Assembly: GCF_963662255.1 (NCBI RefSeq)
Contig: NC_085049.1
Coordinates: 29,854,142 to 29,918,141, forward strand
Direction: 5' to 3'
Origin: Cinclus cinclus
Lineage: Eukaryota; Chordata; Aves; Passeriformes; Cinclidae
Length of the DNA stretch: 64,000 bases
Every line of letters starts with the position of its first letter. Position 1 is the stretch's first letter. Below the pieces are notes generated by a model. That model did no database searches and had not been told where the DNA came from. It worked only from the letters and a program-made list of their open reading frames with translations. The position numbers and the translations under genes were made by a program. This document shows, piece by piece, positions 27,701-36,900 of this stretch.

Positions 27701-30700
27701 GAGCCCCATCCCGGAGACCCGGTCCAGCAGCACCAGCACTTTGCCATGCAGGTAAGCCCCTCCCGCCGAGGGGTGCAGCACCCCCAGCCCCGCAGCGCGA
27801 CAGCTCTCACTGAAACCCCCCTGTCTCTCCGCAGCCGGCCGTGGGACTGAGCGAGCACCGCGGGCACCGGCTGGGCACTCCAGAGAAGCAGGCGTGCGCG
27901 GCACCAGCCCACGTGGCCGGGCTGGGGCCCCGGCTGGGCTCCCTGCAGCTGGGGCGTGTGGGCGGCCCCCCGCCCGACGCCGTCTACCCACCGGCCCAGT
28001 TCCAGCAGGGCTTCCTCCCGCCACGGCACAACGGGCCCCCGGTGAAGCCGCCGGAGGGCTCGGAGGTTCCCCCGGGACACATGTACCGGCCCTACAAGTA
28101 CTTGAACCGTACACACCCAGCCCTGTGGAACGGCAGCCACGGCCCCGCTGGCCAGGCTGCCATGGGGCCGGAGGAGAAGGCACCCATGGGGCCGGGGCCC
28201 TCGCTTCAGCCCCGCGTCCTGGGTCATATGATGGACCCCCGAGCCATGAGGCCGCCCCTGACTTCCAGCCAGTGGAGCGAGCAATCGAATTTCCTACCTC
28301 ACGGGGTGCCTCCCTCGGGGTACATCCGACCGCCCGGGAAAGCCACCGGTCAGAGGATGCCGCAGCCACCGGCAGCTCTGTTTGGGGGACCACCTCAGGT
28401 TCAAAGAGGGTGCCAGGGTGGGGACTCCATGCTGGACAGCCCGGAGATGATCGCCATGCAGCAGCTGTCCTCCCGCGTGTGCCCGCCGGGTGTGCCTTAC
28501 CACCCTCGCCAGCCACCCCCACCGCACCTCCCCGGACCCTTTCCCCAGCTGGCTCATGCCGCCTCCGCCGGCGGCCAGCCCCCAAAACCCGTCATGGGGA
28601 ACGGCAGCTCCCAGGATCCAGGCGGCCAGACCATGGACGTGGACAGCAACCAAGGTAACGCCCTGAGTGTCCACTGGTAGCACTTGACCTTCCCTGCCTG
28701 CATCTGTCGCCTCCACCGCTCAGAGAATATTCAAATCTTGATAAAATATTTGTGGGGGAACAGAGGTTTTACACTGAATTTTGTTTTTCTACCTAAACTG
28801 AAATGTATTTTCTGCTTAGGGTATTTCTTAGGTTTTTCTAGGACTGTTTTGTTTCACTGTAGCCTGCCAGAGGTCCCCTCTGTCCCAGCTTTACCTGCAA
28901 GTTATCAGTGTGCCATGAGGTGCAAATGCAAAGCATAGGTGATGCTGCTAGAGCTCACCTGGAGTTAATATAAAAATTGGATCTGCAGAGAGTTAGGTAA
29001 GGAGGGGAGATGTTATGTGAATAAATGCCTTAAATGTACTCCTTTTGAGTGTGTGTCAGTATGGCTTCTCCTCTGAAATGCACATCTGCCTTATGAGCTT
29101 TCAACATCTTAAAATCTTCACACCCCATGACTGCCCAAAAGCCCTGAGCAGCTGTATCAGTTCAGGTGGGATAGCAGCATGTCATGCATGCCCTCACCAG
29201 TTTCTTTCTGGTTGAATTTCATTTGTTCTATCTGGTTAACTGCAGATAATAAAAAAAAAAAAAATGAACCTTAAAAATAAAACCTAACGTAGAGATCAAA
29301 AAAATTTGGAGATCAAAAACATTTTTTTCATTAATTCTAGCTGGTAAACTAGAGATCAAAACCCTTGTATCTTTTATCAGTCCCTTCTGTGCCTTGCACT
29401 AAGAGGAAACTCTTTCCTTGTGTGGCATTGTTTAAAAGTTATCATCATAATTTAGCTTGCTGGATATAGAACAGAGGCAGGGGCGAAAGTTGAGTGATTG
29501 CAGGACAGAGCAGTTGCATCTCCAAACCACAGTTGGTTAAAATATGGCTGTGATCAGCTCTGCAGTATCTCAGGGTGCGGTGGTGCTTCTGTCTAAGCTG
29601 GATGCAAATGGGGTTTGTGGCGGGTGGGCTTAAATTTGATGTTAAGAAGAAATTCTTTACTGCGAGGGTTGTGAGGCATTGACACAGGTTGCCCAGAGAA
29701 GTTGTGGACGCCCCATCCCAGGAAGTGTTTAAGATCAGGATGGAGGAAATCTGACCAAGCAGAAGGTGTCTCTCCATGGCAGGAGGGTTGGAACTACATG
29801 ATCTTTAAGGTCCCTTCCAGCCTAAACTGTTCTATAATTCTATGACCAGAAGGGATAAGGCACCCTGAAATCAAACTGAAACCAACACCTGATGTCATTG
29901 TCACGTGGAACCCAACTCTGCCTCTCCTTTAGGCAACCTCTGCACACCTCTGTGTCACACCAAAGACATGTGCAGTGTTACTCCAGAGGGGCTGTGACTT
30001 AGCTGTTGTTTGCAAACTGCAGTGTCCACCTCTGCCATCTTTCAAAGGGAGGTACAACCTCATGAGCAGATTTTAAAAGCACTTTTAAAAGAAGCCGCTA
30101 TTAAAGTTCACCCAAACTTGTAAAAATTAGATGTGTGTTTGACTTGCTTCCCTCTCTTTCAGTGGAGACAGCAGCAGGCATGGACGAGAAGGCTCAGTGC
30201 ATCAGCATTCCCGACGGGGCCTACACCAAACTCCTACCTCATCCCAAGCCCCCACTGCCTATGGAGTGCACGAGGCGTGCCTTGCCCCCTGATGGGGAGG
30301 GAGACGGCCCCGGTGTGAAGGGCGACCTGAAAGCAGGGCAGGGCAAAGGCACGTGGTCAGCAGAGAGTGGCTACGCCGGCGACCCAAGCTGCGTGAGGGA
30401 CCTGGTGCCCACCTCTGAAAGAGGGGGTCCGCTGCCTCAGAATGGGGCAGCGGGCGAGGGGCCGGCAGCTGGCCCAGAGGGGAAGGGGCTGGCTGCCAAC
30501 CTGCTGGAGAAGCCCCTCTGCAGTGGGGGAAAGGCTTTGCCTGAAGCAGCCCTGCCTTGCATGGGGCAGGGCACCGGTCTCCCTGCTGTGGATGCCACCT
30601 CCATGGGGGCCACCCCCAACCAGTTTCATCCTCTCTACATGTCTGGTCTGGAATACCCAAATTCAGCTGGGAGGTACCACATCAACCCAGGACTGCAGGG

Positions 30701-32731
30701 TTTCAGCCCTGTGATGGGGGGGAAGCCACCTCCTCCTGCCTCCCATCCCCAGCATTTTTCTCCACGGGCTTTCCAGCCAAGCAGCGCCCACCCCGGCGTC
30801 TTCCCGCGGTATCGGCCGCCCCAGGGAATGCCGTATCCTTACCAGCCTCAGCCCCAGCCCTCCTACCACCACTACCAGCGACCGCCCTACTACGGATGCC
30901 CGCAGGGCTACTCGGACTGGCAGAGACCTCTCCACCCCCAGGCCAGCCCCAGCGGGCACCCCAGTGCCCACCCGCCCCTGGCCAGGCCCCCTTTCCCAGA
31001 GCGGGGCCTGCAGGGCTGCGAGGCACTGAGCGCCGCCCTGGCCTCTCCCAACCGCATGGACGTAGCAAGTGCCAAAGAGGTTTCTCCAAGCGATGGGCAG
31101 GAGCTGGGGCCTGAAGATGAGAAGTCTGAGGAGTCCCAGGAAAGACCGGAGAGTCCCAAAGAGTTTCTTGATTTGGACAACCATAATGCAGCCACTAAGA
31201 GGCAGAGCTCGGTGGCAGCAGGGGAATTCCTCTATGGAGCCCCCCCGCCACACCTGGGTGCGGGGATGGGATTCGGCCCCTCGGCTTTCCCTCCCCATGG
31301 CGTGATGCTACAGACTGGCTCTCCTTATGGATCCCGGCATCCTGCCAGCCACTTCCAGCCCAGGACGTATGGATCGCCCATGAATGCTCACCTGTCTCAT
31401 CATCCAGCCTCCAGCCAGGCCAATGGCCTCTCTCAGGAGGGCTCCCTGTACCGCTGCCGAGAAGAGAATGTGGGTCACTTTCAGGCCTTGCTGATGGAGC
31501 AGAGAGGCAGTGGAGGTGGCATGGGGGGGCCACCTCAGGACTTGTATAGACCCTCGGGGTAAGATCGTGTTTTCTGCAAGAAGGCAAGGTGGGGGGGGTG
31601 ATGCCTGGGTGACCATCAGTATTGGATACCCTTGAAGGGATATGGCTTCAAGTCACAGGAGATGGCAAGTCAAGTTGAAAGGCTAAGAGGTGGCTGCTCT
31701 TGGACTCTTGGAGTAAGAGCGCTAAGGTGGAGAGTCTCGTTGCATCTCCTTAAAACAAGGAGCACTTGCTGTCATGGAGAGCCGGTTAGCCTGCCCCATC
31801 CATCCCCACACCAGTGCTGAGTTTCTCCTTGACAGTGTTTTGTTAATGTGTCATCCAGGGTTGAGCATCTCTTAATCACATGGACTCTTGCCATTTTCTT
31901 TGCAAACGTTTTATTTCATCTTGCTTGTAGTGGGGCAGAGTCACTGACTAAAGTGGAAGTTTGCCTCTTGTTATGAACATCCTTAATGTTGTCTTCTTTT
32001 CCCTCCTCTTGCTTTGCCCCTTCTCTCTGTGTCAAATTTCTATCACAGAAAGTTATTTCTCACTGAGACTGTGTATCACATTTTATTCCCAAGTGGAAAA
32101 CAGTGCTACTCCAACAATTCCCTGTTCAGTTTTTATGAATGTGCTTCAACTGTTTTTGTCATCATCACAGCATCAAGTCCTTCCTTCTTCTAGTATTCAG
32201 GGAACTTGACTTAAAGCTAAGCCATTGAGGGAATGGCATGGGTTGAGGGCTGTGTTTTGGGGGCAAGCCAGACAGAATATACAAGACAAATGCTCGTATG
32301 CTAGTGTTGTGTGTAGCCTTCAGTTAAATATTTTTAACCAACTGTGGGGATTTGCTCCTGACATTCATGTGCTAAAACTCTCTCCATTCAACCTGACTCC
32401 AGAATGCAAATGCATCAGGCTCAAGTTCCTTTCCCGAAGATGCCTATAGCAACCATGTCCCGGGAAGATTTGACATCACAAAAACCATCAGCGTTGCCTC
32501 TGGATCAAGTAAGGGCTGCTAGAGAGTGCAGAGCTGAAATGCAAATCTTTCTTCTCCCAATGGTTAAAGGATTGAGGTGTTTGATGAGGGTGGGAAGAAT
32601 TGGAAGAAGCTGTGAACTTGGGCAGATCACTAGTGTTAGCTTTGAACTGGTTGCATGCAATCACAAGATTATTGCTTTTTAAAGCTGCCAGTTAATGACT
32701 CCTACTCTTGTTCTTCCTCTTCCAGAGCTAG
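9525..32731 (+). CDS. CECR2: CECR2 histone acetyl-lysine reader, 17 coding exons (5' end outside window)
   Basis: CECR2 is a nuclear bromodomain protein that pairs with ISWI ATPases (SMARCA1 in the CERF complex, also SMARCA5) to remodel nucleosomes; in mouse it is needed for neural tube closure. The coding join is 9525-9701, 10396-10535, 11011-11115, 11732-11781, 14041-14210, 14952-15029, 19840-19996, 23658-23787, 24068-24105, 24191-24282, 24551-24677, 26072-26505, 27623-27751, 27835-28654, 30163-31558, 32403-32508 and 32726-32731. Every intron is GT-AG and all phases agree, giving 1384 residues plus TAG. In order I see the end of a DDT/WHIM-like region, an AT-hook, a Glu/Lys/Arg-rich coiled coil, a bromodomain, a Ser run and a long Pro/Gly/Tyr-rich tail. 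About 76 N-terminal residues of the human protein are not encoded here, so the first exons lie upstream. No frameshift or premature stop was seen. Family identity is certain; exact boundaries rest on splice motifs and phase, not on transcripts. Confidence 0.96.
10396..10535 (+). CDS. CECR2: CECR2 exon b: WHIM-like GxD segment
   Basis: 140 nt, entering in phase 0 and leaving two bases of the next codon. It reads [18 protein letters not shown], then [15 protein letters not shown]. The PLGxDxxGxxYW pattern is the signature of WHIM-type motifs in ISWI-associated DDT proteins, thought to contact the remodeller and linker DNA (family knowledge). Acceptor CACAG|GGC, donor GACAG|GTAAC. Confidence 0.95.
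11011..11115 (+). CDS. CECR2: CECR2 exon c: AT-hook
   Basis: 105 nt. The AT-hook [12 protein letters not shown] is encoded here, with its RGRP core at 11066-11077; AT-hooks bind the minor groove of AT-rich DNA and the basic run can also serve as a nuclear localisation signal. The upstream part, rich in Gly, Asn and Thr, differs from the mammalian protein, while the hook itself is conserved. Acceptor CTTTTTTCAG, donor CTGAG|GTATG. Confidence 0.94.
11732..11781 (+). CDS. CECR2: CECR2 exon d: short linker exon
   Basis: A 50-nt exon, too short to stand out on its own. It was placed by splice motifs (TTTTGGTAG acceptor, AAATG|GTAAAG donor), by phase continuity with both neighbours, and by its product [17 protein letters not shown], which lines up with the short acidic/polar linker after the AT-hook in mammalian CECR2. 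Confidence 0.88.
11782..14040 (+). other. CECR2: CECR2 intron
   Basis: 2.26 kb between the 50-nt linker exon and the Trp-rich exon. Nothing coding was recognised. It contains the perfect inverted repeat at 12097-12129 and short A runs near 13170 and 13607. Confidence 0.8.
14041..14210 (+). CDS. CECR2: CECR2 exon e: Trp-rich conserved block
   Basis: 170 nt encoding [19 protein letters not shown] through [15 protein letters not shown], almost unchanged from mammals. The GTWW...EEEW...RERQLYKLL pattern is the third conserved helical block of DDT/WHIM proteins. It ends in phase 0 at AAG|GTGAGG. Confidence 0.95.
14952..15029 (+). CDS. CECR2: CECR2 exon f
   Basis: 78 nt in phase 0, 26 residues: [18 protein letters not shown], then PIKPIKQE. 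It is a basic linker between the Trp-rich block and the coiled coil, with the PRWMSDH core conserved. The acceptor is CCTGTTTCAG and the donor GAG|GTGAGG. The length is a multiple of three, so skipping it would keep the frame. Confidence 0.93.
15030..19839 (+). other. CECR2: CECR2 intron, 4.8 kb
   Basis: The largest CECR2 intron inside the window. Nothing coding recognised. It is G-rich just after the donor (15030-15070), contains the G homopolymer at 16662-16691, and has T/C-rich stretches near 19705-19730. Confidence 0.8.
16662..16691. repeat. G homopolymer, 21 + 8 bases
   Basis: Twenty-one consecutive Gs, one C, then eight more Gs, in a CECR2 intron. True length is likely uncertain in any assembly. 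Confidence 0.9.
19840..19996 (+). CDS. CECR2: CECR2 exon g: charged coiled coil
   Basis: 157 nt encoding about 52 residues dominated by Glu, Lys, Arg and Gln ([30 protein letters not shown]). The heptad-like spacing predicts a long, highly charged alpha-helix or coiled coil, as in mammalian CECR2. Acceptor CTGTTACAG; donor GTGGAAG|GTAATG leaves one base of the next codon. Confidence 0.94.
19997..23657 (+). other. CECR2: CECR2 intron, 3.7 kb
   Basis: Between the two coiled-coil exons. Much of 20.1-22.9 kb is pyrimidine-rich on the plus strand without a clear repeat unit. No exon or mobile element could be recognised. Confidence 0.8.
23658..23787 (+). CDS. CECR2: CECR2 exon h: end of coiled coil
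   Basis: 130 nt: [18 protein letters not shown] continues the helix, followed by [16 protein letters not shown] and a basic stretch. This links the coiled coil to the bromodomain. Acceptor CCACTGCAG, donor GATAT|GTAAGT; the phase matches both neighbours. Confidence 0.94.
24068..24105 (+). CDS. CECR2: CECR2 exon i: micro-exon before bromodomain
   Basis: Only 38 nt, encoding [12 protein letters not shown] with split codons at both ends. It begins helix Z of the bromodomain. Found by phase and conservation between the acceptor ATTACAG and donor AAAG|GTTAGT. Confidence 0.91.
24191..24282 (+). CDS. CECR2: CECR2 exon j: bromodomain ZA loop
   Basis: 92 nt encoding the first half of the bromodomain: [18 protein letters not shown], then [13 protein letters not shown]. 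The WPF shelf and the conserved tyrosines of the ZA loop, which line the acetyl-lysine pocket, are intact. It lies only 85 nt after the preceding exon. Donor AAG|GTATGG. Confidence 0.95.
24551..24677 (+). CDS. CECR2: CECR2 exon k: bromodomain acetyl-lysine pocket
   Basis: 127 nt: [18 protein letters not shown] through [10 protein letters not shown]. It carries the PMD motif after the ZA loop, helices A and B, and the acetyl-lysine-anchoring Asn in KYNG (codon 24662-24664). All pocket residues I can identify are present, so the reader domain should be functional. Acceptor TGTTCCAG, donor AGCG|GTAAGA. Confidence 0.95.
24678..26071 (+). other. CECR2: CECR2 intron
   Basis: 1.4 kb separating the bromodomain pocket exon from its last helix. 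No exon, repeat or regulatory motif was recognised. Confidence 0.8.
26072..26505 (+). CDS. CECR2: CECR2 exon l: bromodomain end, acidic patch, Ser run
   Basis: 434 nt. It completes the bromodomain helix C ([20 protein letters not shown]), then an acidic [16 protein letters not shown] patch, basic [10 protein letters not shown], and a stretch with a long serine run (about 26335-26385) that is shorter in human CECR2. It ends in phase 0 at CAGATG|GTAAGG. Confidence 0.94.
26506..27622 (+). other. CECR2: CECR2 intron
   Basis: 1.1 kb with nothing recognised except a short G-rich patch just after the donor (26538-26562). Confidence 0.8.
27623..27751 (+). CDS. CECR2: CECR2 exon m
   Basis: 129 nt, phase 0, 43 residues starting [11 protein letters not shown] and ending QQHQHFAMQ. 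It opens the long Pro/Gly-rich tail, for which no domain is known. Acceptor CCATCCTTCAG, donor ATGCAG|GTAAGC; only 83 nt separate it from the next exon. The length is divisible by three, so it is skippable in frame. Confidence 0.94.
27835..28654 (+). CDS. CECR2: CECR2 exon n: GC-rich Pro/Gly tail
   Basis: 820 nt, clearly GC-rich relative to its introns. The product is rich in Pro, Gly, His and Gln and is probably disordered. Conserved islands such as [16 protein letters not shown] and [20 protein letters not shown] fix the frame and orthology. Acceptor TCTCCGCAG; donor CAAG|GTAACG leaves one base. Without splicing the frame would close at 28678-28680. Confidence 0.95.
28655..30162 (+). other. 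CECR2: CECR2 intron carrying a CR1 fragment
   Basis: 1.5 kb between the two large tail exons. It contains a 14-base A run at 29251 and a CR1 3' end (about 29620-29846). Otherwise nothing was recognised. Confidence 0.8.
29620..29846 (+). mobile_element. CR1 LINE 3'-end fragment
   Basis: The sequence has the hallmarks of a chicken-repeat-1 3' end: AAGAAATTCTTTACTG, GTTGCCCAGAGAAGTTGTGG, GATCTTTAAGGTCCCTTCCA and a terminal ATTCTATGA. It lies in the sense orientation within a CECR2 intron. It is 5'-truncated with no coding remnant, as for most CR1 copies. It is the clearest evidence that the window is avian or reptilian. Confidence 0.93.
30163..31558 (+). CDS. CECR2: CECR2 exon o: largest exon, Tyr/Pro-rich tail
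   Basis: 1396 nt. It encodes low-complexity sequence with conserved blocks: [19 protein letters not shown], the Tyr/Pro/Gln/His-rich [35 protein letters not shown] and LYRPSG near the end. The tail is probably disordered. The donor CTCGG|GTAAGA overlaps an in-frame TAA at 31560-31562, so retention of the next intron would end the protein immediately after LYRPSG. Confidence 0.95.
32403..32508 (+). CDS. CECR2: CECR2 exon p: penultimate coding exon
   Basis: 106 nt encoding [18 protein letters not shown] and then [17 protein letters not shown], matching the mammalian C-terminus that ends LPLDQS. Acceptor TGACTCCAG, donor GATCAA|GTAAGG, ending in phase 0. If the donor is ignored, the frame stays open for 57 more codons to 32682. 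Confidence 0.92.
32726..32731 (+). CDS. CECR2: CECR2 last coding segment: one Ser codon and stop
   Basis: After the acceptor CTCTTCCAG the exon begins AGC TAG, giving the final serine and the stop. The human protein also ends DQS, which supports this tiny coding tail. The rest of the exon is 3' UTR. Confidence 0.88.
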   Translation, partial: S

Positions 32732-33205
32732 TCCAAAAAAGGATGGACTTCATGAAGACAAAAGCCACATATGATTTGGACAACAGAGAGGAGGGGCAGG
32801 CCTTGCTCCCACCCTCCCCTCGCCCGAGCAGCATGGAGCATCCTGGGTCTGTGGAACATGGTGCCGTGCCGGATTTTGTGTTGGAAACCCGCAGCAGTGC
32901 TGGGCCCCAGCCAGCCAAGCAACTGGCTCACCATCACAGGGCACCCCAAACTAGTGGCTTTTGGTGACTGCAGACTGCATCTCATTCAGGGTTTGAGGGA
33001 TTTTTCGGGTGGGGGGGGAGGGAGGGGGTGGGGGTGGAAACTTTCATTGACTGCTAAACTCAGGTATATTTTTCAGGGTGGAAGAGGACGATGATGGAAT
33101 TTTACTTGTAGTATTAACGTGTGTGTTTTGGAGCTGGATCCAGTTTACAGAATTTAACCTGTTGCCTTTCTAAATAAATTTCTGTTGTTTGTGAATGTAT
33201 TGTAC
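32732..33205 (+). other. CECR2: CECR2 3' UTR (minimum extent)
   Basis: Non-coding sequence after the CECR2 stop. It includes a very G-rich tract (33007-33037) and ends shortly after the AATAAA at 33173. Longer 3' UTRs reaching 34.0 kb, or even 40.5 kb, cannot be excluded without transcript data. Confidence 0.65.
33173..33178 (+). terminator. Poly(A) signal AATAAA for CECR2
   Basis: Canonical AATAAA about 440 nt after the CECR2 stop. A GT-rich stretch (TCTGTTGTTTGTGAATGTATT) follows within 15-30 nt, the expected downstream element. This is the best proximal cleavage signal. Confidence 0.7.
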
Positions 33206-33979
33206 ATAATGGGGGAGGGGGTGGGCCCAGCTTGTAGTGGGCTTAGCACTGGAGGAATCATTAACTGTTTACAATCATAGCACACTGAAATCTTTCAGGA
33301 TAAGGGTGAGGGTTTGGGGGGGACTGGGGAGAGGTGAGGAAATGTGTGATGGAGACTTGCTGTCCTCCTGCCTGTCCTCTGCAACCAAGACACAGCCCCA
33401 TTGTTGGTTGACTTAACAGTGGGAATTGTTCAGGAGCATAACATGTCCTCCTCTTTTCTCTCCCCTTCTTCCTCCTTCCCCTCTCACCCCCACCTCCATC
33501 CCTCTGGATCCAGGGCCTGAGTGCACTTCCAGCTCCTGTCATCATGGGGGAACAAGGAAACCAGCACCAGGAATTGAAACCAGGGCAAGACTCCCATGGC
33601 ATTGTCCCTGCTGCTAGTATAGTACCCTTCTCCCTGCCTTTCTGATAGAAGAAATAATGTGGTCTAGAAAACAGAAAATGGCATAATTGGTCATCTTAAA
33701 ACTTATTTTGGTGAAACCAGTGCAGCTGCAGGTGGAGCAGCACCTTTCTAGTAGAACAAATTTTGTGCACATCTGTACTGCCCTGCTGCCTGAGAAGAGC
33801 AGCCAAGTCCCCACCTCTTTCTCTGATCCTGGGCTATATTCACTTTTTAGCTGCAGTGAAGCAGAAAGTGACAGAGCTTTCCTGAGCACTCTTGCTGAGG
33901 AGGGAAGAGCAAGAGGATGCCTTGGGGGAATGGTAGGATTACTGCAGTGTGAGCCATTTGTTGGATTTGGCATTTGCCA

Positions 33980-33985
33980 AATAAA
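33980..33985 (+). terminator. Possible distal poly(A) signal AATAAA
   Basis: A second canonical hexamer on the CECR2 strand, about 1.25 kb after the stop. Downstream context is only weakly GT-rich, so its use is uncertain. Confidence 0.3.
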
Positions 33986-36900
33986 AATTTGCAGGTGAAT
34001 TGGAAAGCACTCAAGCACTCATTCAGAGTTAGATGTTGAGGTTGATTGGCTCAGAAGATGAAGGACAAGAGGGCTGCATGCTTGAGTTGAGTTGGTTTAA
34101 TTTTGTTGTCAGCAGGTCCTACAAGGCCAGTAGCAGCTTCCCTGAGCACAGTGGCATTACTGCACTGGGAAAAACACCGTGTGCCACTGCTGTTCAAGTG
34201 AGTTCTGTAGAAATTTTGTCTGCATTAATTCACATCTTAAAGTTAACAAGCAGTTTATTATTCTTAAGGAAGCTGGAGAAAAACAGGGGAGTTGTTAAAT
34301 TATGAGACTGGGCAGTAAGAGCCTCTGGGAGCGTAGCTTTTGTGAGCAGGCTGCTGGTTGCACTGGGAGAGGACAGTGGTTAAAAAGAGGATCTGCCAAG
34401 GAGTCAGAGTATGGACAGAGCAGCATGCTCTTTAGTCTGTGCTACCAGCTAGAGGAGGGATATTGTCTCCAGTTTCTGGAGAATTCTTCTGTGTGCTTTA
34501 TTGTCTTGGATGGTGCTATCCCCCTTATCTTTAGCTGGATTGCGCCAGGATGCACGACTGTACTGCCTTTGTCCTACGTGTAGATCTACCACAAGCAGGC
34601 AGAGCTGATCAAGTAATTTGCTGGTAGCATCTGACTAAGCCATTGCTCCTCCTGTCCTAAGCTTTTGGAAGAACAAAAAGCCTAGATGGTGTTTCCTGAA
34701 ATAGTTGGTAAAAGGAAGGACTGCCATGTTAGTGTCCAATGAGCCTTACTTCTCTGTTGCTATAGTACTTTTACCTCTGATGAGCTGTCTAAGGCCAAGG
34801 CATTTTCCAATGCTCCTAACAGGAGTTAAAATTCCTCGTGCAATTGCACAAGTGTACTCCCAGTTGCAGTTCTTACCCACTGCTGCAGCCAACCTGTGAA
34901 CTGTAGCTGCGGGCTGCTTAGGCCAGGCAGTTGTCTGGGACATCTGTCAATGCAATATGAATGACTTCCAATATCTATCTACAGATGCCATTACATGAGA
35001 AAAGGGAAAGTGGGGGTTTTGATGTGTTGTTTTTGTTTGTTTTGGTTTTTTTTTTCTTATTTGTATTCATCTGTCAGGGAGCAATTGTGACTGGTGGATT
35101 GATCTAAACCAGAAGAGATGATCCTGAAGGATGACCTTTGACTGAGAAATGGGTAACTTCTTTCCCCAGCCAAGAACATTATGTTATATCACTTCCAGAT
35201 TTGTCCCAAATCTGGTTCATCAGCTGGCAGTGGTTTTCAGAGGTGCCCCAGTTGCTCCAAAAGGCAGGCCTAGATCCTTCACTGAACAGAGCCACAGAAG
35301 CAGTAGTAGATATTAATGCAAAATTGTGCAAGTATAACTCTTTTTTAAGACAACAAACCTGGGACAAACACAGTTGTTTTTCCTTATAAAGCAGTGTGTA
35401 GTTCATTGTAGGTATAAAAATAATTGGAAATAACAGATTTTAAAACAGAGGAACCGGAAAATATAACTTGTAGCAAAGCATTGAAAACTCTGGAAATGTG
35501 AGTGTAGATTGTGCAAAGAAGCCCTGCCATACTGCCATACTTCAGCCTGTCTTCTGTATCACAGACAGCTGTGTATTTGAAGTGACTTTCATTCAGTCCA
35601 TCGTGAACGTTGTGGAACAGGAGGTTTTTAGAAGCTATAAAAACTCTCCAGGCAAGCTGAAGCACACTTCACCTGGAAGTGGCACTGAAAACATGGTTCT
35701 AGTGGTCATGACCTCTGGATGAGTGCCAAGCCTCAATCAAAACAGGAGACAACTAAGGAGGGCAAGAATTGCTTGTGGTCTGCCCGGAGAGGGTAGTGGA
35801 GTGTTAGGCGGTGATAGATACCCTCACCTGACACTAGGTAAATCTGGGAGAAGGGTTTGGCTTGCGGGTGGCAGACAAAACTAAGCAGTGAAGCTGACTC
35901 TTCCTGGGAGGGTTTCTAGGTAAATGACTTTTGATGTTGTCAGTAATTTTTATGAAAGTGGCTAACAAGCTGCTGTTGTGAGGACAGATGGTTTCTGTTA
36001 GAAAAGTACTCATAAAGAATACAGGGAGCTTTGGCTGGGCTTTCCTGAGGACAGGACACACTGAGGTGGAAAGATGCTGATGGAGTCTTAGATCAGACTT
36101 CCCAGACTTTGAAATGCTTTGTTCATGAGGTTGGGAGTTTTTCTTTCCCTCTTACAATATCTAGGGATCCCCTCAAAATCAGAGCTTAATCTTGCTAGGT
36201 GTAATCTAAGCAAATCACTGAAAACTGACTCCCCTCTGAGGGCACAGCCCTGGGAGAGGACTGCTGGGCTGGAATACCTGTGCAAATGTAAGGAGGAGCA
36301 TATAATGTGAATTTTATGGTTTCCAAACCATGCTGCTTCGTAGATATTGCTAAAGAGAGATTTGAAGTATTTAGAAGACTACCATTGCAGCTCTTTATGT
36401 ACAGAGTGGTGGTTTTGGTGTCTATGGGTTGGCTTGCAGTGCAGGACAAGTGTAGCTGCATTTTAAAATAACGTGGCTTTTGAGTGCCATACTTTGTGCC
36501 ATTATCTAAAATTTTTAACACAATACAGAGAAACTCTAGTGCATCCCCCAACATTGCTGTAGTACAATATATTACCAGGTGGTGCTTTTTCAGAAAGCAT
36601 CCTGAACTAGTGACTTTGCAAAATTTCTTGTAGCTATTACTTTTCCCATCTGGAGGATGCATTTTGCTGTAATTATGGATTTCATGTTAAATGAGATTAT
36701 ATAATACATAGAACAACTATGAAGTTGACCATGCTCAAGCATGACAGAAATTTCCAATATTCTCAGAAGAACGTTGTATGCTTTGTATGCCTTTTGCTCT
36801 CCCCACTACTTCCTCCTTTCTAAGTGGTGTGTGGTCTTCCCAAGCTCCAGGGATGTCAAGTTGCCTTTGCAAAGCCCATTGTATAAAATCCCCCTGAGAA

